From Actinomycetota bacterium (GTDB lineage Bacteria > Actinomycetota > Actinomycetes > Nanopelagicales > Nanopelagicaceae), in NCBI GenBank assembly GCA_009700715.1, contig WLLM01000054.1:1-5964 (forward strand): DNA of 5,964 nucleotides, written 5' to 3'. The notes beneath the pieces are model-generated. The model had not been told where the DNA came from. It worked only from the letters and a program-made list of their open reading frames with translations, and did no database searches. Shown here one piece after another: positions 1 through 5,964 of the stretch (positions are counted from its first letter, which is position 1; each line of letters begins with the position of its first letter). Position numbers and translations under genes: made by a program.

Positions 1-1227
1 AAGAAGTTAATTGCCGGTCCTGGCGTTTATATCTGTGACGAATGTATCGAACTCTGTAACGAGATCATCGTTGAAGAACTCGCAGAAGCCACCACGCTTG
101 GCTTAACAGAACTTCCTAAGCCACAGGCAATCTTTGAATTTCTAGATCAATATGTAATCGGACAAGATCGCGCAAAGAAATCTTTGGCGGTTGCCGTTTA
201 CAACCATTACAAGCGCGTGCAATCCGGAGAAGCAAAGGGTGAAGATGGCGTAGAACTCGCCAAATCAAATATCTTGTTGCTCGGTCCAACTGGATGTGGC
301 AAGACTCTTATGGCGCAAACTTTGGCGCGCATGCTAAATGTTCCTTTTGCAATTGCAGATGCAACAGCGCTTACTGAGGCTGGTTATGTCGGTGAAGATG
401 TTGAAAACATTTTGCTTAAACTTTTACAGGCGGCTGATTACGATGTGAAGAAAGCTGAAACTGGAATCATCTACATAGATGAAATCGACAAGGTAGCTCG
501 TAAATCAGAAAACCCTTCAATTACTCGCGACGTATCTGGCGAAGGCGTTCAGCAAGCACTTCTTAAAATTCTCGAAGGTACAGTCGCATCAGTTCCACCT
601 CAAGGTGGCCGTAAGCACCCACATCAAGAATTTATCCAACTCGATACAACCAATGTTCTCTTTATCGTAGGTGGAGCATTCGCTGGTCTAGATAAAATTA
701 TCGAAGCCCGCAGCGGAAAAGCCGGCGTTGGCTTCAATGCAACTCTGCAAGAAGCGGCAGATAAGAACCGTAAAGATATTTTCTCGGATGTAATGCCAGA
801 AGATCTTTTGAAGTTCGGAATGATTCCTGAATTCATTGGTCGTTTACCGGTTCTTACCAGCGTTGAAAATCTTGATAAGCCTGCGCTTATGCAGATCCTT
901 ACAGAGCCAAAGAACGCTTTGGTCAAGCAATATCAGCGCCTCTTTAGCCTCGATGATGTCGAGCTTGAATTCACGCCTGAATCACTCGATGCAATTGCAG
1001 ATCTAGCGCTAAATCGCGGAACCGGTGCGCGCGGACTTCGCGCGATCATGGAATCAGTCCTTCTCTCTGTGATGTACGACGTACCAAGTCGCAGCGATAT
1101 CGCGAAGGTGATCATTAATAAGGAATGCATCGTTGAGAACGCTGCTCCAACCCTGGTTGCGCGTACTGGCGATATTCCAAAGCGCGCCGCACGTCGCGAA
1201 AAAGGTACAGAGGAGAAGAGCGCATAA
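1..1227 (+). CDS. clpX: ATP-dependent Clp protease ATP-binding subunit ClpX (5'-partial)
   Basis: ClpX is a cytoplasmic AAA+ unfoldase that recognises tagged proteins and feeds them into the ClpP peptidase. The reading frame is open from base 1 and the window shows 408 residues; by comparison with known ClpX about 20-25 N-terminal residues, including the first zinc-binding Cys pair, lie upstream. Numbering visible residues from 1: the second zinc pair sits in CDEC (residues 13-16); Walker A GPTGCGKT is at 95-102; the pore-1 loop GYVG at 128-131; Walker B with IDE at 159-161; the RDVSGEG pore-2 region at about 176-182; the RKH loop at 204-206; the ClpP-docking tripeptide VGF at 243-245; the FIGR arginine finger at R281; and the sensor-2 GAR at 342-344. 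All expected ATPase elements are intact. The internal TTG at 184 is not a credible start, because conserved ClpX sequence continues upstream of it. The gene ends with TAA 15 bases before valS. Identification is very secure. Confidence 0.98.
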   Translation, partial: KKLIAGPGVYICDECIELCNEIIVEELAEATTLGLTELPKPQAIFEFLDQYVIGQDRAKKSLAVAVYNHYKRVQSGEAKGEDGVELAKSNILLLGPTGCGKTLMAQTLARMLNVPFAIADATALTEAGYVGEDVENILLKLLQAADYDVKKAETGIIYIDEIDKVARKSENPSITRDVSGEGVQQALLKILEGTVASVPPQGGRKHPHQEFIQLDTTNVLFIVGGAFAGLDKIIEARSGKAGVGFNATLQEAADKNRKDIFSDVMPEDLLKFGMIPEFIGRLPVLTSVENLDKPALMQILTEPKNALVKQYQRLFSLDDVELEFTPESLDAIADLALNRGTGARGLRAIMESVLLSVMYDVPSRSDIAKVIINKECIVENAAPTLVARTGDIPKRAARREKGTEEKSA

Positions 1228-1229
1228 TC

Positions 1230-1235
1230 TAGACT
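1230..1235 (+). promoter_or_regulatory. Putative -10 element of a leaderless valS promoter (TAGACT)
   Basis: The hexamer TAGACT fits the actinobacterial TANNNT -10 consensus. Seven bases separate its last T from the valS ATG, so transcription would begin at or one base before the start codon, giving a leaderless mRNA. There is no Shine-Dalgarno sequence in the 15-base gap; the nearest purine-rich run (AGGAGA, from 1211) lies inside clpX and is too far upstream to place a ribosome on this ATG. No clear -35 element is visible, which is common for this promoter class. The start site itself is inferred. Confidence 0.55.
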
Positions 1236-1242
1236 GCGCTCT

Positions 1243-3831
1243 ATGTCTTCAAGCTCGCCATCTGGCAAAGAACTCGCATCGACCTTTAATCCGGCCGATA
1301 TTGAGTCCAGCCTGTATTCGAAATGGCTTAAAGCTGAATACTTCACGGCAGATGCTTCATCTTCAAAGGAAGCCTTCACAATTGTTCTTCCACCACCAAA
1401 CGTCACCGGCGTTCTGCATATTGGCCACGCTCTAGATCAAACACTTCAAGATTGTCTTTCACGCATGAAGCGCATGAAGGGTTACGAAGTTCTCTGGCTG
1501 CCCGGAATGGATCACGCCGGTATCGCAACGCAGAACGTTGTTGAAAAACAATTAGCCGCTAAAGGTTTATCTCGCCACGATTTAGGACGCGAAGATTTCG
1601 TCAAGAAAGTTTGGGAATGGAAAGCCGAATCCGGCGGAGCAATTCTTGATCAGATGAAACGTCTTGGCGCCAGCGTTGACTGGTCTCGTGAGCGTTTCAC
1701 TATGGACGAAGGAATGTCCAAAGCGGTTATTTCTATCTTTAAGAAGATGCACGATGCTGGTCTTATTTATCGCGCAGAGCGCATCATCAACTGGTGCCCA
1801 CGTTGTTTAACAGCGCTGTCAGATATCGAAGTTGATCACCAAGATGATGCTGGCGAGTTCGTGCAGATTCGTTACGGCGAAGGCGAGCAATCAATCGTTG
1901 TTGCAACAACTCGTGCGGAAACGATGCTCGGCGATGGCGCGGTTGCGGTTCACCCTGATGACCCTCGTTATAAGCACATGATCGGTACTGAAGTTCTCTT
2001 GCCGCTGGTTGACCGCATGATTCCGATCATCGCTGACGAATTAGTTGAAATGGATTTTGGAACTGGTGCAGTTAAGGTAACTGCGGCTCACGACCCTAAT
2101 GACTTTGAAATGGCCGTGCGCCACAACGTTCCATTCGTCGTAATCATGAACGAACACGGCGTAATGGATGGCACCGGAACAGAATTTGATGGCATGGATC
2201 GCTTTGATGCGCGCGTTGCCGTTGTTGCAAAACTTAAGGAGATGGGTCGCGTAGTCGCGGAAAAGCGTCCATATATTCACGCAGTTGGACATTGTTCACG
2301 TTGCGATACAACAGTTGAGCCACGTTTATCTAAGCAATGGTTTGTAAAGGTTTCACCACTTGCTAAAGCTTCAGCCGATGCCGTGCGAAAAGGTGAAGTA
2401 AAGATCGAACCAGAAGCACTTGCTCCTCGCTACTTCGAGTGGGTAGATAACATGCATGACTGGTGTATCTCTCGCCAACTTTGGTGGGGACATCGCATTC
2501 CAGTTTGGTATGGACCAAATGGTGAAGTAGAAGTTGTCGGTCCGGATGAAACTGCTCCTGCAGGTTGGACGCAAGATCCTGATGTACTTGATACTTGGTT
2601 CTCTTCAGGCCAATGGGCATTTTCTACATTCGGTTGGCCAGAAAAGACAGCCGATCTAGCAAAGTTCTACCCAACTAGCGTTCTCGTAACTGGTTACGAC
2701 ATTCTCTTCTTCTGGGTTGTTCGCATGATGATGATGTCTACCTTCGCTATGGATGGCGTTGCTCCATTTAAGACGATCATGTTGCACGGACTTGTGCGCG
2801 ATCAATTCGGCAAGAAGATGTCGAAGAGCCGCGGAAATGTTATCGATCCAATTGAATTCATGGATAAATACGGCGCAGATGCGCTTCGCTTTACTTTGGC
2901 TCGTGGTGCAAATCCAGGTACCGACCAAGCGTTAGCCGAAGACTGGATCGGCGGCTCACGAAACTTTGCAACTAAACTCTGGAATGCAACCCGCTTTGCG
3001 ATGATGAACGGTGCAAATGTAAATGGATCGCTACCGGCTACATCTGATCTAAATGCGATTGATCGTTGGATTCTTTCTCGCCTCAGCGAGACACTGCGCG
3101 ATGTTGATTCGCTTCTCGAAGGTTATGAATTCGCGCGCGCCTGCGAAACGCTTTATCACTTCGCCTGGGACGATCTCTGCGATTGGTACCTAGAACTTTC
3201 TAAAGAAACCTTCGCCTCAGAAAATAAGGAAAATTCTCAACGAGTGCTCGGCCATGTTCTAGACCAACTTTTACGTGCGCTTCACCCAGTAATGCCATTT
3301 ATTACCGAAGAACTCTGGTGCACGCTGACCGGGGGAGAATCTCTGGTTGTTGCCGAATGGCCAAAGGCAGAGAGCGCTCACGTTGATAAGAAGTCAGAGA
3401 AACTGGTTGCAACTCTTCAAGAGGTTGTCACCGAGGTTCGTCGCTTCCGCAACGATCAAGGCCTAAAGCCTTCGCAGAAAGTTCCTGGCCGCTTCACAGG
3501 CGCTGCCGATGTTCTCGAATATTCCAGTGCACTTCGCTTCTTGCTAAAGCTCGAAGATAAAGAGTTCACGCCGTCAGCTGCACTTGAAATTGGTGGGGTA
3601 AAGATCGAATTAGATCTGACTGGATCAATCGATGTTGTTGCAGAACGATCACGTTTAGAAAAAGATTTAGCTGCTGCCAAAAAGGATTTACAGACCGCTG
3701 AAGTTAAATTGGGTAACGCCGGCTTTATGGCTAAAGCTCCTGCCGATGTAGTTGTCGAGATTAAAGAGCGCTTAGAAAAGACGACCGCGGATATCGAACG
3801 CATTACCGCCGCACTCGCTGCACTTAAGTAA
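1243..3831 (+). CDS. valS: Valyl-tRNA synthetase
   Basis: This cytoplasmic class Ia synthetase joins valine to tRNA(Val) using ATP and hydrolyses mischarged threonyl-tRNA(Val). The 862-residue length is normal for the family. The catalytic Rossmann fold opens with PPPNVTG (50-56) and the HIGH signature (H59-H62), and closes with KMSKS (525-529). The inserted CP1 editing domain lies at about 190-345, with [10 protein letters not shown] from T222 and the HDPND motif around D284. Two CxxC pairs (C185/C188 and C351/C354) flank it and are candidates for zinc binding. The anticodon-binding helical domain follows from about 605 (DRWILSRL). The C-terminal stretch, about 797-862, rich in Glu, Lys and Ala, is the tRNA-binding coiled-coil arm that marks ValRS rather than IleRS or LeuRS. 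ATG at 1243 is the only standard start after the clpX stop, since both genes share a frame. No defects are seen. Confidence 0.98.
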   Translation: MSSSSPSGKELASTFNPADIESSLYSKWLKAEYFTADASSSKEAFTIVLPPPNVTGVLHIGHALDQTLQDCLSRMKRMKGYEVLWLPGMDHAGIATQNVVEKQLAAKGLSRHDLGREDFVKKVWEWKAESGGAILDQMKRLGASVDWSRERFTMDEGMSKAVISIFKKMHDAGLIYRAERIINWCPRCLTALSDIEVDHQDDAGEFVQIRYGEGEQSIVVATTRAETMLGDGAVAVHPDDPRYKHMIGTEVLLPLVDRMIPIIADELVEMDFGTGAVKVTAAHDPNDFEMAVRHNVPFVVIMNEHGVMDGTGTEFDGMDRFDARVAVVAKLKEMGRVVAEKRPYIHAVGHCSRCDTTVEPRLSKQWFVKVSPLAKASADAVRKGEVKIEPEALAPRYFEWVDNMHDWCISRQLWWGHRIPVWYGPNGEVEVVGPDETAPAGWTQDPDVLDTWFSSGQWAFSTFGWPEKTADLAKFYPTSVLVTGYDILFFWVVRMMMMSTFAMDGVAPFKTIMLHGLVRDQFGKKMSKSRGNVIDPIEFMDKYGADALRFTLARGANPGTDQALAEDWIGGSRNFATKLWNATRFAMMNGANVNGSLPATSDLNAIDRWILSRLSETLRDVDSLLEGYEFARACETLYHFAWDDLCDWYLELSKETFASENKENSQRVLGHVLDQLLRALHPVMPFITEELWCTLTGGESLVVAEWPKAESAHVDKKSEKLVATLQEVVTEVRRFRNDQGLKPSQKVPGRFTGAADVLEYSSALRFLLKLEDKEFTPSAALEIGGVKIELDLTGSIDVVAERSRLEKDLAAAKKDLQTAEVKLGNAGFMAKAPADVVVEIKERLEKTTADIERITAALAALK

Positions 3832-3834
3832 ATT
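3829..3834 (+). promoter_or_regulatory. Putative -10 element of a leaderless folC promoter, overlapping the valS stop codon
   Basis: The hexamer TAAATT matches TANNNT, begins with the valS TAA stop codon, and its last T is six bases before the folC ATG. A second, overlapping TAAATT at 3834-3839 sits too close to the ATG for the usual geometry. No Shine-Dalgarno-like purine run is present in the 9-base gap or in the last codons of valS. The sequence here is pure A/T (3829-3840), so a chance match to such a loose consensus is easy. The call therefore rests mainly on its agreement in position with the signals at valS and ndk. Confidence 0.4.
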
Positions 3835-3840
3835 AAATTT

Positions 3841-5211
3841 ATGAACAATATAAATCCAGATGATCAGGCGCGTATAGACGCAATCGAAAAAGCGCTTCTT
3901 GCGCGCTGGCCTGAAAATAGAATTGCTCCAACTTTAGAAAGAATTTCAGCGCTTGTAGACATGCTTGGTTCACCACAACTTACCTATCCAACAATTCATG
4001 TTGGTGGCACAAACGGTAAGACCACTACTTCACGCATGATTGATTCTTTGCTATTCGAAATGGGTCTGCGTACCGGACGTTTTACAAGCCCACACCTAGA
4101 AAGTTATTTAGAACGTATCTGCATCAACGGCCAACCAATTGATGCCAAAGAATTAATCTTCTCCTTTAACGATATAAGCGCTTACTTAGATTTGATGGAC
4201 ACCAAATTTGATAACCCGATCTCTTTCTTCGAAGCGATCACGGCGCTTGCTTTCGCAGCCTTTGCAGAACACCCAATCGATGTCGGCGTAATTGAAGTCG
4301 GAATGGGCGGCGAATGGGATGCCACCAACGTGGTCGATGCAGATGTTTCTGTAATCATGCCTATCGGCTTAGACCATACTGAATATTTGGGAGAGACAAT
4401 CACTGAGATTGCGGCAACCAAAGCCGGAATCATTAAGGAGCAAGGCTTCGTTGTGCTTGCCCAGCAAGAGCCTGAAGCTGCGGTCGAACTTTTGCGTAGA
4501 GCGGCTGAAGTTGGTGCAGATGTGGCTCGCGAGGGCTTGGAATATTCGATCGATTCTCGCGCAGTTGCAGTCGGCGGACAGTTAATTTCTGTTACCGGGT
4601 TACGTGGCCATTACGACGAAATCTTTTTGCCGCTTCATGGAAAGCACCAAGCTTCGAATGCTGCAGCAGCGTTAATTGCGGTAGAAGCATTCTTCGGAGA
4701 ACAAGATCTAGATATCGATGCAGTACGCGCAGGTTTTGCAAATGTGACTTCGCCAGGAAGATGCGAAATCATCCATCGCGATCCAACAATCATCTTGGAT
4801 GCAGCTCATAATCCCCATGGCGCTAAGGCGATCGCCGAAACTATTCAAAGTGAATTTACCTTTGATGATGTAACTGGAATCGTCGCCTTGATGGCCGATA
4901 AAGATGCTCTCGGAATTTTGCAAGCGCTAGAACCTGTTATGAACCAAGTAATCGTTACAACTAATTCATCACCACGCTCAATGTCAGTAGTTGACTTAGA
5001 AAAACTGGCAAGTCAGGTATTTGGCGCCGACCGAGTCTTTGCTCAGCCAAGCCTTGCCGATGCCATTGAAAAAGCGATCAAGGATTCGATTCGTCCGCTT
5101 AGCGATGAATCTCTTGCGATATTGATAACTGGTTCAGTTGTAACTGTTGGAGAAGCCAGATCAGCGGTTAGAAAGAGATACGCAAAAGCACCTGTGGCGG
5201 AAGACAAATAA
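3841..5211 (+). CDS. folC: Bifunctional dihydrofolate synthase / folylpolyglutamate synthase
   Basis: FolC ligates glutamate to dihydropteroate to make dihydrofolate, and then extends the polyglutamate tail of reduced folates; both steps use ATP via an acyl phosphate in the cytoplasm. The 456-residue protein is normal for actinobacterial FolC. The Mur-ligase-like ATPase domain carries the P-loop GGTNGKTT (55-62), the TSPHL loop (82-86), the metal-binding Glu in IEVGMGG (E152), the DATN motif (160-163), LDHT (177-180), and K194 in ATKAGIIK, the position usually carbamylated in this family. The C-terminal domain has PGRCE (305-309) and the DAAHNPHG motif (320-327), with the conserved aspartate and histidine. 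The DATN and PGR-type motifs fit FolC rather than MurC-F. It starts 9 bases after valS and ends in a TAATG overlap with the next gene. I cannot tell from sequence how the two activities are balanced. Confidence 0.96.
   Translation: MNNINPDDQARIDAIEKALLARWPENRIAPTLERISALVDMLGSPQLTYPTIHVGGTNGKTTTSRMIDSLLFEMGLRTGRFTSPHLESYLERICINGQPIDAKELIFSFNDISAYLDLMDTKFDNPISFFEAITALAFAAFAEHPIDVGVIEVGMGGEWDATNVVDADVSVIMPIGLDHTEYLGETITEIAATKAGIIKEQGFVVLAQQEPEAAVELLRRAAEVGADVAREGLEYSIDSRAVAVGGQLISVTGLRGHYDEIFLPLHGKHQASNAAAALIAVEAFFGEQDLDIDAVRAGFANVTSPGRCEIIHRDPTIILDAAHNPHGAKAIAETIQSEFTFDDVTGIVALMADKDALGILQALEPVMNQVIVTTNSSPRSMSVVDLEKLASQVFGADRVFAQPSLADAIEKAIKDSIRPLSDESLAILITGSVVTVGEARSAVRKRYAKAPVAEDK
5196..5203 (+). 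promoter_or_regulatory. Weak Shine-Dalgarno-like sequence for the DUF4233 gene
   Basis: GGCGGAAG lies within the last codons of folC, seven bases before the ATG at 5211. It is only a partial match to the anti-Shine-Dalgarno complement. With the one-base TAATG stop/start overlap it supports translation by re-initiation after folC rather than an independent leaderless start, and no TANNNT hexamer is found at the leaderless spacing here. It supports the choice of ATG 5211 over the later in-frame ATG at 5241. Confidence 0.4.
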
Positions 5212-5564
5212 TGCGAGTTCTTGGATCTGCAGTACTTTCTATGGAATTTCTCATTATGGGTTTTGCGATGCTGCTTGCCAAAGATCAACACGATTCCTCA
5301 GTGATTATCTACGGCGCAGTTGTCATGTTCTTGATGATCTATGCGATTCGATTACTCAAGAAACGTTCAGGTTGGATCTTGGGTTCACTTCTACAACTAG
5401 CGATGACGGCATATAGCTTCGTCGTTCCATCTATGGCGATAATCAACATTCTCTTTATGGGTTTATGGGTCGCAGCAATAATTATCGGTCGCAAGGGTGA
5501 GGCCGCTCGCGCCGCCCTACTGGCGCAAGGTAACCCCGCTGACAGGAAACCTTCAGAAAAGTAG
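5211..5564 (+). CDS. Small four-helix membrane protein, DUF4233-type, function unknown
   Basis: This 117-residue protein is hydrophobic, with four predicted membrane segments at about 4-22, 30-49, 54-72 and 74-93. The positive cluster K50-K51-R52 between segments 2 and 3, and R94-K95 after segment 4, place both ends in the cytoplasm by the positive-inside rule. Segment 1 contains a buried acidic residue (E12), which I recall as a conserved feature of the family; segment 3 ends near P73. A hydrophilic, charged tail runs from about 94 to 117. There is no signal peptide or enzymatic motif. Its place between folC and ndk is the same as that of the DUF4233 protein of Mycobacterium (Rv2446c) and other actinobacteria, and the family assignment rests on this position plus length and topology. 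The start overlaps the folC stop by one base (TAATG), so the two are probably cotranslated. No function is known to me; a link to folate or nucleotides would be guesswork. Confidence 0.85.
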   Translation: MRVLGSAVLSMEFLIMGFAMLLAKDQHDSSVIIYGAVVMFLMIYAIRLLKKRSGWILGSLLQLAMTAYSFVVPSMAIINILFMGLWVAAIIIGRKGEAARAALLAQGNPADRKPSEK

Positions 5565-5586
5565 GGCGAAAACCCTGTGGAGCGGG
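5535..5586 (+). repeat. Imperfect inverted repeat spanning the DUF4233 stop codon (possible hairpin)
   Basis: CCCGCT (5535-5540) pairs with AGCGGG (5581-5586), and ACAGG (5542-5546) pairs with CCTGT (5574-5578). Together these give an 11-pair stem broken by a 1x2 internal loop, closed by a 27-base loop that contains the TAG stop. A smaller alternative hairpin, AGGG (5563-5566) with CCCT (5573-5576), would compete with it. No run of T follows, so this is not a standard intrinsic terminator. It may attenuate read-through into ndk, or it may be chance pairing. Confidence 0.3.
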
Positions 5587-5603
5587 CAACCCCAGATGCC
5601 TAA

Positions 5604-5609
5604 TAGACT
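5604..5609 (+). promoter_or_regulatory. Putative -10 element of a leaderless ndk promoter (TAGACT)
   Basis: This is the same hexamer, TAGACT, as before valS, here ending six bases before the ndk GTG codon. The 51-base gap has no Shine-Dalgarno sequence close to the start (the bases between hexamer and GTG are GAGCAA). A GTG start at the 5' end of the transcript is typical of leaderless actinobacterial mRNAs. No convincing -35 box is seen about 17 bases upstream. Confidence 0.55.
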
Positions 5610-5615
5610 GAGCAA

Positions 5616-5964
5616 GTGAGCACCGAAAAGACCCTGATCCTGGTTAAGCCTGATGGCGTACGTCGCCAACTCGTGGGCGAAGTAATTTCTCGTATCGAAC
5701 GTAAAGGTTATGTTGTTGTAGATCTAAAGATGATGCAGGCTGATCGCGCACTTCTTGAACGTCACTACGCAGAACACCAAGGCAAACCATTCTTCGAACC
5801 ACTTGTTGAGTTCATGATGTCAGGTCCAATCGTTGCAATTGTTGCTGAAGGCAATCGCGTAATCGAAGGATTCCGTTCGATCGCAGGAGTTACAGATCCA
5901 ACAATTGCAGATCCCGGAACTATCCGCGGAGATTTGGCTCGCGATCAAGGAACCAAAGTTGTAC
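5616..5964 (+). CDS. ndk: Nucleoside diphosphate kinase (3'-partial)
   Basis: Ndk moves the terminal phosphate from ATP to other nucleoside diphosphates through a phosphohistidine intermediate, balancing (d)NTP pools in the cytoplasm. The window shows the first 116 codons of an expected total of about 135-140. Visible hallmarks are the N-terminal LVKPDGVRR (K11 is the conserved active-site lysine), SRIERKGY, the HYAEHQGKPFF segment, the MSGP turn, and the PGTIRGD motif near the nucleotide site. The catalytic histidine of the NxxHGSD motif should fall within a few codons past the edge, so catalytic competence cannot be confirmed here. GTG at 5616 is chosen because the protein then begins STEKTLILVKPDG, as in other Ndk proteins, and because of the -10-like hexamer just upstream. 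This gene was identified by direct translation of the 3' end. Confidence 0.96.
   Translation, partial: MSTEKTLILVKPDGVRRQLVGEVISRIERKGYVVVDLKMMQADRALLERHYAEHQGKPFFEPLVEFMMSGPIVAIVAEGNRVIEGFRSIAGVTDPTIADPGTIRGDLARDQGTKVV

Noticed and set aside
184..186. TTG as the start of clpX
   Set aside because: Conserved ClpX sequence, including the CDEC zinc-binding pair, continues in frame upstream to base 1, so the true start is outside the window.
1025..1045. GCGCG-rich inverted repeat in clpX (hairpin-like)
   Set aside because: It encodes the conserved sensor-2 segment GARGLRA; the symmetry follows from Arg/Ala/Gly codons and there is no T-run.
1208..1218. AGGAGA purine run near the clpX end as a Shine-Dalgarno site for valS
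   Set aside because: It lies about 27 bases before the ATG, far beyond the usual spacing, and no alternative valS start is near it.
933..1406. 157-codon open frame on the minus strand across the clpX-valS junction
   Set aside because: It lies opposite two strongly conserved genes, shows no recognisable motif, and is typical of a shadow frame.
1133..1435. 100-codon plus-strand frame overlapping the clpX end and valS start
   Set aside because: Both overlapping genes are unambiguous and this frame encodes nothing recognisable.
3456..3848. 130-codon minus-strand open frame opposite the end of valS
   Set aside because: Its serine/alanine-rich translation is the antisense of the ValRS coiled-coil arm; there is no independent start signal or family resemblance.
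5562..5576. Small AGGG/CCCT hairpin after the DUF4233 gene as an intrinsic terminator
   Set aside because: The stem has only four strong pairs and no T-run follows; it could equally be chance.

Overview
The window reads as a stretch of ordinary actinobacterial chromosome: five genes, all on the + strand, almost without gaps: clpX (5' end outside the window) - valS - folC - a small membrane protein of the DUF4233 type - ndk (3' end outside the window). The order valS-folC-DUF4233-ndk is, from what I know of the phylum, conserved in Actinobacteria (for example Mycobacterium Rv2448c-Rv2445c, and Streptomyces, where clpX also lies close upstream). The ClpX protein closely resembles the mycobacterial one. 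The base composition is unusually low for the phylum, about mid-40s percent GC from a few lines counted by eye. Together with the very tight packing this suggests a streamlined, low-GC actinobacterium such as the freshwater acI lineage (Nanopelagicales: Planktophila, Nanopelagicus). That placement is inference; no database search was possible.

Layout: 1-1227 is the C-terminal ~95% of ClpX, the AAA+ unfoldase of the ClpXP protease. After 15 bases comes valyl-tRNA synthetase (1243-3831). After 9 bases comes the bifunctional dihydrofolate/folylpolyglutamate synthase (3841-5211). Its stop codon overlaps by one base the start of a 117-residue, four-helix membrane protein of unknown function (5211-5564). 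A 51-base gap, the longest in the window, precedes nucleoside diphosphate kinase (5616 to the window edge), which is cut before its catalytic histidine.

The genes are housekeeping functions of protein turnover, tRNA charging, folate coenzyme supply and nucleotide balance. They do not form one pathway, and their linkage is best seen as an old conserved neighbourhood.

The most informative non-coding signal is at the gene starts. valS, folC and ndk have no Shine-Dalgarno sequence at a usable distance. Each has instead a TANNNT -10-like hexamer ending 6-7 bases before the start codon, the geometry expected for leaderless transcripts in Actinobacteria. valS and ndk share the identical hexamer TAGACT. 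Only the overlapping DUF4233 gene lacks this signal; it has a weak Shine-Dalgarno-like sequence inside folC and is probably translated by coupling. I found no mobile element, CRISPR array, RNA gene or clearly novel system.
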